Shown piece by piece: positions 7,618-15,705 of a DNA stretch of 26,373 nucleotides (positions are counted from its first letter, which is position 1; every line of letters starts with the position of its first letter). Made by a program: the position numbers and the translations under genes. The notes beneath the pieces are model-generated. The model saw only the letters and a list, made by a program, of their open reading frames with translations. It did no database searches and was not told the origin of the DNA. The stretch comes from Oxalobacter formigenes (GTDB lineage Bacteria; Pseudomonadota; Gammaproteobacteria; Burkholderiales; Burkholderiaceae_D), in assembly GCA_019424645.1 (NCBI GenBank), contig JAHYZB010000054.1, positions 50,908 to 77,280 on the forward strand, read 5' to 3'.

Positions 7618-8406
7618 CTATTTGTCGCCCAGTTGATACTTCGCACCAATCCCGTCAAGCCCCTTTACCAGCATGGAAAACGCCTCATCCAGTTTTTCGG
7701 GATGCCCCTTCACGCCCAGTTCGACATAATTGCTCAGTCTGGTGTTTCCCATATGCGGCAGACTGAAAACCTTGATCGCCGGGAACAGGCCTTCAATTTT
7801 TTCCATCAGCGGCGTCATTTTCGCTTCGACTGCACCATATACCACAACCGATTTTTCGGCATATTCCGTCTGGTGGAACAGCGACTGGTGATAGGTATCA
7901 AGTGCCCATTCAATCATGGCTTTCGCCATCTGCGGAAAACCGGGAACGAAATAATGGGTTCCATAGGAAAAGCCCGGAATGCGATTGACCGGATTGGGCA
8001 GGATTTCCGAACCGGCAGGATATTCCCCCATCTGGAGCCGCCTGATGTTGTCCGGAGAAGCGTAATCGATATGCCCGGGGTCATTGGCTGTCTCTGCAAT
8101 CCGTTCATAAATCTTTATTTTCGCTTCAGGATGCAATTCAAGAGGCTTGCCGACGGCGATGGAAACACATCGTCTTGTATGGTCATCGGGAGTGGAACCG
8201 ATACCTCCACAGCAGAAAACGATATCGGAAGTGGCAAAAGACTCTTTCAAAACAGAAACGATCCGATCAGGATCATCTCCGATGTATCTTGCCCAGTCCA
8301 GCTGCAAACCGCGTTCCTTCAGAATTTGCACCACATTCGGGAAATGCTGGTCGCTTCTTTTTCCCGACATGATTTCATCACCGATGATGATCAGTCCAAT
8401 TGCCAT
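7618..8406 (-). CDS. Stand-alone CinA-like protein with a molybdopterin-binding (MoCF) domain
   Basis: 262 residues. The N-terminal two thirds is a MoCF_biosynth domain of the COG1058 type: GLIIIGDEIMSGKRSDQ at the start and CCGGIGSTPDDHTRR around residue 65-80 give the GGxGxTxDD signature. The region typical of full-length CinA C-terminal nicotinamide-nucleotide amidase domains is absent, so the protein probably lacks deamidase activity. Related stand-alone proteins are usually named competence/damage-inducible protein A; an activity towards ADP-ribose or a pterin has been discussed for the family but cannot be assigned here. The ATG at 8406 has no strong ribosome-binding site. It points away from the FKBP gene, and its stop lies just beside the NtrC sites of glnA. 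Confidence 0.85.
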   Translation of the reverse strand: MAIGLIIIGDEIMSGKRSDQHFPNVVQILKERGLQLDWARYIGDDPDRIVSVLKESFATSDIVFCCGGIGSTPDDHTRRCVSIAVGKPLELHPEAKIKIYERIAETANDPGHIDYASPDNIRRLQMGEYPAGSEILPNPVNRIPGFSYGTHYFVPGFPQMAKAMIEWALDTYHQSLFHQTEYAEKSVVVYGAVEAKMTPLMEKIEGLFPAIKVFSLPHMGNTRLSNYVELGVKGHPEKLDEAFSMLVKGLDGIGAKYQLGDK

Positions 8407-8537
8407 AATAATTTATTCAAATTTTTTAATAAAAGATAAGAGACAAACTGATTTTCCATTCTGACATAATTTACGCTTGATGGTACTATTTAACATTAAC
8501 TGAACGTTTTTTAACTGGATATTATGCGAGGTAAAAG

Positions 8538-8900
8538 ATGACGATTCTCATTACCCTTCCTTCAGGCCTTCAATATCGGGACGAAGTTGTTGGTACCGGA
8601 ACCGAAGCGGGTAAAGGTTCTTCATTCGTAAAAGTTCATTACACCGGCTGGTTGAAAAATCCGGATGGAACACCGGGCAAAAAATTCGACTGCAGCCGGG
8701 AACGGAACGAGCCCTTCACATTTCCCATTGGCGTTTCCTACGTCATCCCGGGCTGGGATCATGGTCTCAAAGGCATGAAAGTGGGCGGCAGACGGACATT
8801 GCACATACCGCCAAAGCTCGCTTACGGTCCTGCAGGTTTCGGCAATATCATTCCCCCCAATGCCGAACTGATCTTCGACATCGAGCTCATATCAGCCTGA
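8538..8900 (+). CDS. FKBP-type peptidyl-prolyl cis-trans isomerase, single domain
   Basis: 120 residues with GAGG 6 bases before the ATG. The whole protein is one FKBP domain: VHYTGWL (Tyr35), FDCS (Phe50, Asp51), SYVIPGWDHGLKGMKVGGRR (Val69, Ile70, Trp73) and LAYGPAGFGNIIPPNAELIFDIELI (Tyr96). The residues that normally line the prolyl-binding pocket are present. There is no signal peptide, so it acts in the cytoplasm; no inserted chaperone (IF/SlyD) domain is seen. FDCS replaces the more common FDSS. It is transcribed alone and ends in a strong bidirectional terminator. Confidence 0.95.
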   Translation: MTILITLPSGLQYRDEVVGTGTEAGKGSSFVKVHYTGWLKNPDGTPGKKFDCSRERNEPFTFPIGVSYVIPGWDHGLKGMKVGGRRTLHIPPKLAYGPAGFGNIIPPNAELIFDIELISA

Positions 8901-8905
8901 TCCCG

Positions 8906-8943
8906 ATAATAAAAAAGCAGCGTTAACGCTGCTTTTTTATTAT
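8906..8943. terminator. Bidirectional intrinsic terminator between the FKBP gene and radC
   Basis: A perfect 38 bp palindrome centred between 8924 and 8925. The GC-containing core GCAGCGTTAACGCTGC is flanked by A6 on one side and T6 on the other, so either strand gives a stem-loop ending in a T-run. It serves the two convergent genes ending at 8900 and 8967. Confidence 0.93.
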
Positions 8944-8966
8944 TCACGGTTTATATTCTTTTTCGA

Positions 8967-9641
8967 TCACAAAAAACCATATTCGGCAAAAGAGTAGGTA
9001 TTTTTACCTGCAACAATGATGTGATCCAGTACCCGGATGTCAACGAGCCCCAGCGCCTGTTTCAATGCATGCGTCAGCGTTTTGTCGGCATTGCTGGGGT
9101 CCGCTTTTCCGGAAGGATGATTGTGAGCCAGTATGACACTGGCCGCATTGTTTGCCAGAGCCGCCTTGACCACTTCACGGGGATAAACACTCGTTTGCGA
9201 TAACGTCCCCTTGAACATTTCCCGGCATTCGATCAATTTGTTTTTGATATCGAGATACAATACGACAAACGATTCATGGGTCAGGCGGCTGAAATAAAGC
9301 TGGAGATAATTCATCACCTTGTCCGAAGAAGACAGGGATACCCCGTTTTGCAAATCTTCCGCCAACAGGCGTCTGGCGAGTTCTACAATCGCCTGCAATT
9401 GGGCGAATTTGGCAGGTCCGATCCCGTTCAGATCCGAAAAATCGTTCAGCTGGGCTGAAAACAGTTTTGAGAGTGATCCGAAATGCATCATGATTTCCCT
9501 GCCCAGATCGACGGCGCTCTTGCCACTCGTTCCCGTTCTCAGAAAAATAGCCAGCAGCTCGGCGTCGGAAAGATACTGGGGACCGCCCTTGATCAATCGT
9601 TCACGAGGTCTGTCATGTGTGGGCCAGTCAGTGATAGCCAT
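8967..9641 (-). CDS. radC: RadC-family protein (JAB1/MPN-type metalloprotease fold)
   Basis: 224 residues, the usual length. The N-terminus MAITDWPTHDRPRERLIKGGPQYLSDAELLAI and a helix-hairpin-helix-like segment (LNGIGPAKFAQL, about 71-82) match the UPF0758 domain. The C-terminal JAMM motif is complete: His173 and His175 in LAHNHPSG and Asp186 in PSNAD, with Glu141 upstream as a candidate for the glutamate of the motif. Despite the name, a DNA-repair role for RadC proteins is not supported by later work, and the biological substrate is unknown. The gene is divergent from ispH, with a 132 bp shared upstream region. Confidence 0.95.
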   Translation of the reverse strand: MAITDWPTHDRPRERLIKGGPQYLSDAELLAIFLRTGTSGKSAVDLGREIMMHFGSLSKLFSAQLNDFSDLNGIGPAKFAQLQAIVELARRLLAEDLQNGVSLSSSDKVMNYLQLYFSRLTHESFVVLYLDIKNKLIECREMFKGTLSQTSVYPREVVKAALANNAASVILAHNHPSGKADPSNADKTLTHALKQALGLVDIRVLDHIIVAGKNTYSFAEYGFL

Positions 9642-9773
9642 AATCTTATGTGTTAACCTTGTCTAATTGTGTTCATCGGTTTTTTTATTGAATTTTGGAA
9701 ATTTTATTTCAAACCGGCCTGATTAACAAAAAAATTATATTTATACTCTGTCTTTTTTGACGATTACCTGACT

Positions 9774-10694
9774 ATGCAACTGATATTGGCACAACCCAGA
9801 GGTTTTTGCGCTGGCGTCAAGCGCGCCATCGAAACGGTGGAACGGGCACTTGAACTCTTCGGAAAACCTGTTTATGTCCGCCATGAGATCGTTCACAATA
9901 CCCACGTCGTCAATCGACTGAAAGGGATGGGAGCCATATTCATCGAGGAACTGGATGAAGTTCCGTCAGGTAGCGTCCTCATTTTCTCTGCGCATGGTGT
10001 ATCGCAGGCGATCAGAAAAGACGCAGAAACCCGTGATCTGAAGCTATTCGATGCCACTTGTCCACTCGTCACCAAAGTACACGTCGAGGTCGCAAAAAAC
10101 CGCAGGAATGGCCGTGAAATTATCGTCATCGGACATAAGGGACATCCTGAGGTGGAAGGGACGATGGGGCAAGCCGATACAGGAATGTATCTGGTTGATG
10201 GCTACAGTGAAATCGAACAATTGAAAGTCAACAATCCCGATGCACTGGCCTACGTCTCCCAGACGACTTTGTCTGTCGACGACACGGCTGAAATCATCCA
10301 GCAACTGAAAACCAGATTCCCGTCCATTGCAGAGCCCAAACAGGCCGATATCTGTTACGCGACGACCAATCGCCAGGAGGCTGTCAAGCGACTTGCTGAA
10401 AAAGCTTCACTGATCATTGTCGTCGGCAGCCGCAACAGTTCGAATTCCAACCGCTTGCGCGAAATTGCGGAAAAAAATGGCGCCCTGGCATATATGGTGG
10501 ACAATGCCAGCCAGATCGATGTGGCATGGCTGAAAGGACACGATTGTATCGGTATCACTGCGGGCGCTTCAGCGCCTGAAATACTGGTTCAGGAAGTGAT
10601 TTCCCTGTTGCGGCAACATGGAGGGAATTCAATCACCGAACAGGAAGGCCTTCAGGAAAATTTGAGTTTTCCCCTTCCAAAAGGCCTTAAATGA
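9774..10694 (+). CDS. ispH: 4-hydroxy-3-methylbut-2-enyl diphosphate reductase (IspH/LytB)
   Basis: 306 residues. It catalyses the last step of the methylerythritol-phosphate pathway, reducing HMBPP to IPP and DMAPP with an oxygen-sensitive iron-sulfur cluster in the cytoplasm. The three cluster cysteines are visible: Cys12 (PRGFCAGV), Cys96 (DATCPLVTK) and Cys194 (DICYATTNRQ). The substrate-binding His residues (HEIVHNTH, SAHGV) and the conserved Glu in HPEVEGT are present. The ATG lacks a good Shine-Dalgarno element. A candidate -10 box TATACT lies at 9742-9747 with a poor -35, so the promoter is not secure. It converges on glk with a 13-base gap and no terminator. Confidence 0.97.
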   Translation: MQLILAQPRGFCAGVKRAIETVERALELFGKPVYVRHEIVHNTHVVNRLKGMGAIFIEELDEVPSGSVLIFSAHGVSQAIRKDAETRDLKLFDATCPLVTKVHVEVAKNRRNGREIIVIGHKGHPEVEGTMGQADTGMYLVDGYSEIEQLKVNNPDALAYVSQTTLSVDDTAEIIQQLKTRFPSIAEPKQADICYATTNRQEAVKRLAEKASLIIVVGSRNSSNSNRLREIAEKNGALAYMVDNASQIDVAWLKGHDCIGITAGASAPEILVQEVISLLRQHGGNSITEQEGLQENLSFPLPKGLK

Positions 10695-10707
10695 CAAGGT
10701 GCTTTGC

Positions 10708-11697
10708 TTACACAACCGAGTTGCGTTTCAGGTAATTGTTCAAAAGCAGTGAGACACCCCCGAAAGCGGCGAAGGTATCGGTAATGACAAAAACCGGAAT
10801 CTCTGCCAGATAACCGGAAAAACGGCCCTTGTCCTCAAAACGTTTCCGGAAACCGGAAACGAAGAAACGCTCACCCAATCGTGGAATGATGCCGCCGCCA
10901 ATATAAATGCCGCCTTTTGCACCCAGCGTCAACGCCAGATTGCCCGACACGGTCCCGAACATTTTGCAAAAGACATCTATAACCTGATCATACAAACCGT
11001 TTTTTTCATTCGAGGCACGTTCAATGATGTCACTTGCGGGCAATGAACGTTTTTGTCCTTCTTTTATTTCCGACAGCAATTCATACAGGAACTCAAGCCC
11101 CTTTCCCGAGAGAAAACGTTCTGCGGAGACATGCCTGTATTTCTTTCTGGCGAGTTCAAGGATGTCGATTTCAAGCTCGTCAAAAGGTGAAAAAGAAACA
11201 TGCCCCCCTTCTGCCTCAAGAGGAATCCAGACGTCTTGTGCCGGGATCAGTCCCGACACCCCCAAACCGGTACCGGCGCCGATCAGGCCAATGGCCCTTC
11301 CTTCTTTTGCTGTTTTTCCACCGCATTGTTTCGTACAGGCCAGTGGCAATGAAGGCAGCGCCATGGCCAGCGCCGTAAAATCATTGACCATAAGGAAAAC
11401 CTCAAAGCCGAATTCAGCCCTGACACTCTCTATTGAAAAAGCCCAGTCCGAATTGGTCATTTTGATCCAGTCGCCGTCAATCGGATTGGCAATGGCAACA
11501 GCTGCGTATTTCAGTTTTCCCGAGCCGGCCGAAACCGCTTTTTCCTGTGACAGGTAATAACGAAGAGCATCGGCAAAACCGGCAAAATTTTTATTGGCAT
11601 AGATGGCCGACGCCTCAAAGCACCCTGCCGCCGTTTCAATTGCAAAACGTGCATTCGTACCGCCGACGTCGCCGATCAGTCTGGGATAGTGTTCCAT
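10708..11697 (-). CDS. glk: Glucokinase
   Basis: About 329 residues from the ATG at 11697; an in-frame TTG at 11715 would add six residues. The ATG start gives MEHYPRLIGDVGGTNARFA, which matches the family N-terminus, but neither start has a well-spaced ribosome-binding site. The only strong GGAGG is about 19 bases before the TTG. ATP-binding motifs: GDVGGTNAR (9-17), catalytic Asp106 in VNDFTALA, GAGTGLGVS (141-149) and glucose-contact EGGH (163-166). The protein belongs to the proteobacterial Glk family (not ROK) and phosphorylates glucose to glucose-6-phosphate in the cytoplasm. No other sugar-catabolism gene is next to it, so its physiological role here is open. Confidence 0.93.
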   Translation of the reverse strand: MEHYPRLIGDVGGTNARFAIETAAGCFEASAIYANKNFAGFADALRYYLSQEKAVSAGSGKLKYAAVAIANPIDGDWIKMTNSDWAFSIESVRAEFGFEVFLMVNDFTALAMALPSLPLACTKQCGGKTAKEGRAIGLIGAGTGLGVSGLIPAQDVWIPLEAEGGHVSFSPFDELEIDILELARKKYRHVSAERFLSGKGLEFLYELLSEIKEGQKRSLPASDIIERASNEKNGLYDQVIDVFCKMFGTVSGNLALTLGAKGGIYIGGGIIPRLGERFFVSGFRKRFEDKGRFSGYLAEIPVFVITDTFAAFGGVSLLLNNYLKRNSVV

Positions 11698-11820
11698 TTT
11701 CAATTTATTCAACAAAATCCGGTTATTGATTCACCTCCAGTGATTGTCCGAGAATGCCACGTTCGTCAGCATTTGAAAACGCCATTTCATTCAAAACCAT
11801 GTGAATTGTTCAATAATTCC

Positions 11821-11837
11821 GCACAAATTTGCACAAA
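11821..11837. repeat. Direct heptamer repeat in the glk-yebC intergenic region
   Basis: GCACAAA occurs at 11821-11827 and again at 11831-11837, a 10-base period, so both copies face the same side of the helix. It lies about 35 bp upstream of the candidate yebC promoter. It may be a regulator site or chance. Confidence 0.3.
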
Positions 11838-11854
11838 GAGATGAATAACGCGAT

Positions 11855-11882
11855 TTTTCAGTCTGTTACAGTATGATAAAAT
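11855..11882 (+). promoter_or_regulatory. Candidate sigma-70 promoter of the yebC-purD run
   Basis: TTTTCA (11855-11860), a 16 bp spacer and TAAAAT (11877-11882, five of six -10 bases). An alternative -10 TATGAT overlaps at 11872-11877. The 206 bp region between the divergent glk and yebC genes is otherwise free of recognisable genes. Confidence 0.35.
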
Positions 11883-11921
11883 TCAGCGTCGAATTAGCTA
11901 ACTTTTCACAGAAAGAAAAAG

Positions 11922-12650
11922 ATGTCTGGACATAGCAAATGGGCCAATATTAAACATAAAAAAGCCGCTACCGACGCAAAACGCGGAAAAATCTGGACCC
12001 GGTTGATCAAGGAAATTACCGTGGCAGCCAGAATGGGCGGTGGCGACATCAACAGCAACCCACGCTTGCGTCTTGCCGCTGAAAAAGCGACTGCAGCCAA
12101 TATGCCGAAAGAAAACGTACAGCGCGCCATTGCCCGTGGTACCGGAACGCTGGACGGCGTCAATTATGAAGAAATCCGTTACGAAGGTTACGGCATCAAT
12201 GGTGCTGCCATCATTGTTGACTGTCTGACCGACAACCGGGTCAGAACCGTTTCCGAAGTGCGTCACGCTTTTTCCAAATTCGGTGGCAACATGGGGACCG
12301 AAGGGTCGGTTTCTTTCATGTTCAAACATTGCGGCCAGCTGTTTTTCGCTCCCGGTACCGATGAAGACAAACTGATGGAAGCAGCTCTCGAAGCCGGCGC
12401 GGAAGACATCATCAGCGATGATGAAGGCGGGTTCGAAGTCATTTGTGCACCTAATGATTTTGCACAAATCAAGGACGCTCTGGAAAAAGCCGGTTTCACA
12501 CCCGAAATGGCGGAAATTGTCATGAAACCAGACACGGAAACCGAATTTACCGGTACGGATGCTGAAAAAATGCAGAAGCTGCTGGATGCTCTGGAAAATC
12601 TTGACGACGTACAGGACGTCTATACAAACGCCATCATCGACGAAGAATAA
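11922..12650 (+). CDS. yebC: YebC/PmpR/TACO1-family protein
   Basis: 242 residues, standard for the family. The N-terminus MSGHSKWANIKHKKAATDAKRGKIWTRLIKEI is highly characteristic, as are NPRLRLAAEKATAANMPKENVQRAIARGTG and the acidic loop GTEGSVSFMF. Family members were described as transcriptional regulators; later work on bacterial and mitochondrial members points to relief of ribosome stalling at proline stretches, so both roles should be kept open. It is cytoplasmic. Purine-rich sequence (AGAAAGAAAAAG) precedes the ATG. It is the first gene of the plus-strand housekeeping run, 58 bases before purD. Confidence 0.96.
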   Translation: MSGHSKWANIKHKKAATDAKRGKIWTRLIKEITVAARMGGGDINSNPRLRLAAEKATAANMPKENVQRAIARGTGTLDGVNYEEIRYEGYGINGAAIIVDCLTDNRVRTVSEVRHAFSKFGGNMGTEGSVSFMFKHCGQLFFAPGTDEDKLMEAALEAGAEDIISDDEGGFEVICAPNDFAQIKDALEKAGFTPEMAEIVMKPDTETEFTGTDAEKMQKLLDALENLDDVQDVYTNAIIDEE

Positions 12651-12708
12651 AAATCTGTAGAACGTCTGTATAAACTGCTTGATCAACAGCCAAGGAAACA
12701 CTCGCTCA

Positions 12709-13995
12709 ATGAAAATTCTTGTGATCGGTTCTGGAGGCAGGGAGCATGCTCTGGCATGGAAACTGGCCCAATCGGTAAAAATCCAGAAAATCTACGTTGC
12801 CCCCGGAAATGGCGGGACAGCACTGGATACACGTCTTGAAAATGTCAATATCGCCCATCCTGATGAACTGGCGGAATTTGCCATTCAAAACGATGTCCAG
12901 TTAACAGTCGTGGGACCGGAAGCGCCGCTTGCTGCCGGCATAGTCGATATTTTCAGAGCGAAAAACCTGAAAATTTTCGGACCGACGAAAGAAGCCGCAC
13001 AACTGGAAAGCTCCAAGGATTTTGCCAAGTCGTTCATGGAACGGCATGGTATTCCAACCGCGAAATACCAGACTTTCTCCGATCTGGCCGCGGCACATCG
13101 GTACATCGATGAACAGGGCGCTCCTATTGTCATCAAGGCAGACGGCCTTGCCGCAGGCAAGGGGGTCATTGTCGCCATGAATTTGCAACAAGCTCATGAC
13201 GCAGTTGACATGATGCTATCCGACAACAAGCTGGGGGATGCAGGTGCCCGGGTCGTTATCGAGGAATTTCTTGAAGGGGAAGAAGCCAGTTTCATCGTTC
13301 TGGTAGATGGAAAAAACATTCTTCCGCTGGCAACGAGTCAGGATCACAAGCGTCTGCTGGACAACGACGAGGGTCCAAATACCGGTGGTATGGGTGCTTA
13401 TTCACCTGCGCCGATCGTTACGCCTGCCCTGCATGCCCGGGTGCTTCGGGAAATCATCACGCCGACAATAAACGGCATGAAAAAAGACGGCATCCCGTTT
13501 ACCGGCTTTCTGTATGCCGGTCTCATGATCGACAAGGACGGCAATCCGAAAACGCTGGAATTCAACTGTCGTATGGGCGATCCTGAAACGCAACCTATCC
13601 TGTCGAGGCTGAAAAGCGATCTCGTCTATGTCATGGAACATGCCGTTAACGGGACGCTGGATAAAGTCGAGCTCGAATGGGACAGGCGTATTGCTCTGGG
13701 CGTTGTCCTCGCGGCGGCAGGCTATCCGGAAAATCCGGTCAAGGGCGCTGTCATTAGCGGCATTCCGAAAGAAACGGAAAACCAGATAGTTTTTCATGCC
13801 GGCACAAAACTGGACAGTGAAGGAAAACCGGTCACGACCGGCGGCCGTGTCTTGTGTGTCGTCGGCCTGGCCGATACCATGCGCATGGCCCAGAAAACAG
13901 CCTATGAAGCGGTTGAATCCATTCATTTTGACGGCGTACAATACCGACACGATATTGGATGGCGCGCTTTGAAACCGTATCAGACAAGTTCATGA
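12709..13995 (+). CDS. purD: Phosphoribosylamine-glycine ligase (GAR synthetase)
   Basis: About 428 residues. The ATG at 12709 is chosen because AAGGA stands 12 bases upstream and MKILVIGSGGREHALAWKL is the canonical PurD start; an in-frame TTG at 12679 would add ten residues unlike the family. The N-domain is followed by an ATP-grasp fold (KDFAKSFMERHGIPTA, then IVIKADGLAAGKGVIVA, LDNDEGPNTGGMGAYSP) and the metal-binding segment EFNCRMGDPETQ. It makes glycinamide ribonucleotide in the second step of purine synthesis. After it comes a 95 bp gap to nadD, where many relatives have hemF. Confidence 0.97.
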   Translation: MKILVIGSGGREHALAWKLAQSVKIQKIYVAPGNGGTALDTRLENVNIAHPDELAEFAIQNDVQLTVVGPEAPLAAGIVDIFRAKNLKIFGPTKEAAQLESSKDFAKSFMERHGIPTAKYQTFSDLAAAHRYIDEQGAPIVIKADGLAAGKGVIVAMNLQQAHDAVDMMLSDNKLGDAGARVVIEEFLEGEEASFIVLVDGKNILPLATSQDHKRLLDNDEGPNTGGMGAYSPAPIVTPALHARVLREIITPTINGMKKDGIPFTGFLYAGLMIDKDGNPKTLEFNCRMGDPETQPILSRLKSDLVYVMEHAVNGTLDKVELEWDRRIALGVVLAAAGYPENPVKGAVISGIPKETENQIVFHAGTKLDSEGKPVTTGGRVLCVVGLADTMRMAQKTAYEAVESIHFDGVQYRHDIGWRALKPYQTSS

Positions 13996-14090
13996 TCATC
14001 ATTATGTCATGAGCTGATATGTTCACTACGTCGTTTGCCCGTTGCTGAAAATGGTATCGGGCAGGCGGCTCAAGCTTAAATGGAGTCGAT

Positions 14091-14744
14091 GTGACGAGAC
14101 GATGCATTATTCTTCTGGGAGGCAGCTTCGATCCGGTTCATATCGGCCATGTCGAGCTTGGCAAACATTTTTGCAATCTGTTCAAAACGAATGAACTGCG
14201 CCTGATACCGGCAGGCAATCCCTGGCAGAAACCCCTGTTGAACGCAACGCCGGAACAACGGGTCGATATGCTAAGGCTCGCTTTCGAACCGCTTGACCAG
14301 TCGGTCACCATCGATACACAGGAAATTGACCGTCCAGGTGCCACCTATACTATCGATACCTTGAAGTCTATCCGCAAGGAAGTCGGCGACGAAACACCAC
14401 TGGTTTTCATTATGGGAGCGGATCAGCTGTTAAGACTCGACACCTGGCACAACTGGCGGCAACTCTTTACATTGACGCATATTGCGGTATCGGCGCGACC
14501 GGGCCTTTCCAATTCATTGACATTGATTCCGAAAGCCATTGCAGATGAATTTTCGAAACGATTTGCCGAACCTGACAGAATTAAATCGTCACCATATGGT
14601 CTAACCTGTCTCGCCCGCGATGTACAAGTCAACGCATCAGCGACCGAAATCAGAACAGCATTGCAGAACGGACAAAGTCCGGTTACATTGGTACCGGAAC
14701 AGGTTCTGAAATACATTAAAGAAAACAATTTATACAAAAATTAA
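14091..14744 (+). CDS. nadD: Nicotinate-nucleotide adenylyltransferase
   Basis: 217 residues with a GTG start at 14091, supported by GGAG five bases upstream and by the family start (RCIILLGGSFDPVHIGHVEL). That segment holds the nucleotidyltransferase GxFxPxHxGH signature at residues 10-20; the second signature appears as NASATEIRTAL near the C-terminus, in place of the common ISSTxIR. The enzyme joins nicotinate mononucleotide and ATP to give deamido-NAD, a step of NAD synthesis in the cytoplasm. Its TAA is followed directly by the ATG of rsfS, with no gap, which indicates translational coupling. Confidence 0.95.
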   Translation: MTRRCIILLGGSFDPVHIGHVELGKHFCNLFKTNELRLIPAGNPWQKPLLNATPEQRVDMLRLAFEPLDQSVTIDTQEIDRPGATYTIDTLKSIRKEVGDETPLVFIMGADQLLRLDTWHNWRQLFTLTHIAVSARPGLSNSLTLIPKAIADEFSKRFAEPDRIKSSPYGLTCLARDVQVNASATEIRTALQNGQSPVTLVPEQVLKYIKENNLYKN

Positions 14745-15227
14745 ATGGAAATAGAAAAATTACAGACTCTGGTCATTGACGCTCTTGAAGACGTGAAAGC
14801 GGTGGATATCGCCCTTTTCGATACCTGCAATCTGACGAGCCTTTTTGAACGGATCGTCATTGCATCGGGTAATTCCAACCGTCAGACAAAAGCACTGGCT
14901 GCGTCAGTGCGTGACAAGGTCAAGGAATCCGGTGGCGACATCATCAGTATTGAAGGCGAAGATACCGGCGAATGGGTTCTGGTCGATCTTGGCGACATTA
15001 TCGTCCATATCATGCAACCGGCCATCCGCAATTATTATCGCCTTGAAGAAATCTGGGGTGAACATCCCATCGATATCGAGGCGGCAAAAAAACCGGTTGA
15101 GCCGAAAAAGAAAACCGTCAGAAAACCGGCTGCAAAAGCAAAACCGGTTACTGCAGCTGATGCGCCTGCAAAACCCGTTCGCAGAAGAACAAAAAAGGTA
15201 ACTGAAGACAAACCGGCAGAAGGTTAA
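14745..15227 (+). CDS. rsfS: Ribosomal silencing factor RsfS with a basic C-terminal tail
   Basis: 160 residues. Residues 1-112 form the Iojap/RsfS domain (KAVDIALFDTCNLTSLFERIVIASGNSNRQTKALA, then GEDTGEWVLVDLGDIIVHIMQPAIRNYYRLEEIWG). The domain binds ribosomal protein uL14 and blocks joining of the ribosomal subunits during nutrient shortage. Residues 113-160 are an added low-complexity tail rich in Lys, Pro and Ala (KKPVEPKKKTVRKPAAKAK, then RRRTKK), which makes the protein longer than the E. coli one (about 105 residues). Start and stop fit tightly between nadD (0 bases) and rlmH (5 bases). Confidence 0.95.
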   Translation: MEIEKLQTLVIDALEDVKAVDIALFDTCNLTSLFERIVIASGNSNRQTKALAASVRDKVKESGGDIISIEGEDTGEWVLVDLGDIIVHIMQPAIRNYYRLEEIWGEHPIDIEAAKKPVEPKKKTVRKPAAKAKPVTAADAPAKPVRRRTKKVTEDKPAEG

Positions 15228-15232
15228 CCGGC

Positions 15233-15703
15233 ATGCAAGTCACCGTCGTCGCTGTCGGTCATCGCATGCCTGACTGGATCGAGTCGGGTTACAGGGAATA
15301 CGCCAAACGGATGCCGCCTGAATGGCATTTCGGCCTGAAAGAACTGAAACCCATCGACCGGTCAAGCAGCAAAACAGCCCAGACCGTCATGGCTGGAGAA
15401 GCAGCGAAAATCCTGTCCGTCATTCCCAAAAATGCCCGTATCATCGCGCTGGACGAGCATGGGAAGGATTTTTCCACCGTACAACTGGCCAGCAATATGA
15501 AACAATGGCAACAGGACGGTCGTGACATTGTTTTCATCATTGGTGGCGCTGATGGTCTGGACCCCGACCTGAAGAAAAAAGCCGATATGCTCGTGCGTCT
15601 TTCTTCCCTGACGCTGCCGCATGGCATGGTACGCATTCTTTTGACGGAACAGTTGTACCGGGCATCGACCATTTTGCAAAACCATCCTTACCATCGGAGT
15701 TAG
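15233..15703 (+). CDS. rlmH: 23S rRNA pseudouridine-1915 N3-methyltransferase
   Basis: 156 residues, family length. SPOUT-fold methyltransferase whose C-terminal trefoil knot is visible: FIIGGADGLDPDL (SAM-binding glycine loop), then LSSLTLPHGMVRILLTEQLYRASTILQNHPYHR. It methylates the pseudouridine in helix 69 of 23S rRNA, acting on assembled 70S ribosomes. The N-terminus (MQVTVVAVGHRMPDWIESGYREYAKRMP) is typical for betaproteobacterial members. Between rsfS and maf with gaps of 5 and 2 bases. Confidence 0.97.
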   Translation: MQVTVVAVGHRMPDWIESGYREYAKRMPPEWHFGLKELKPIDRSSSKTAQTVMAGEAAKILSVIPKNARIIALDEHGKDFSTVQLASNMKQWQQDGRDIVFIIGGADGLDPDLKKKADMLVRLSSLTLPHGMVRILLTEQLYRASTILQNHPYHRS

Positions 15704-15705
15704 CC

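Noticed and set aside
7561..8439. A 292-codon plus-strand frame
   Set aside because: It is the antisense of the CinA-like gene and runs through the NtrC sites; no domain is visible.
8520..8525. TATTAT as the -10 box of the FKBP gene
   Set aside because: The RNA would start at about 8532, inside the ribosome-binding region, and no -35 box is present at the right spacing.
11898..12701. A 267-codon open frame opposite yebC
   Set aside because: It is antisense to the whole of yebC, Phe-rich and without family motifs.
12679..12708. A longer PurD N-terminus from a TTG start
   Set aside because: The ten extra residues do not resemble PurD, and the ribosome-binding site fits the ATG at 12709.
13996..14090. 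Remnant of hemF
   Set aside because: I looked for HemF C-terminal motifs in the gap and saw none; 95 bases is also too short to judge.
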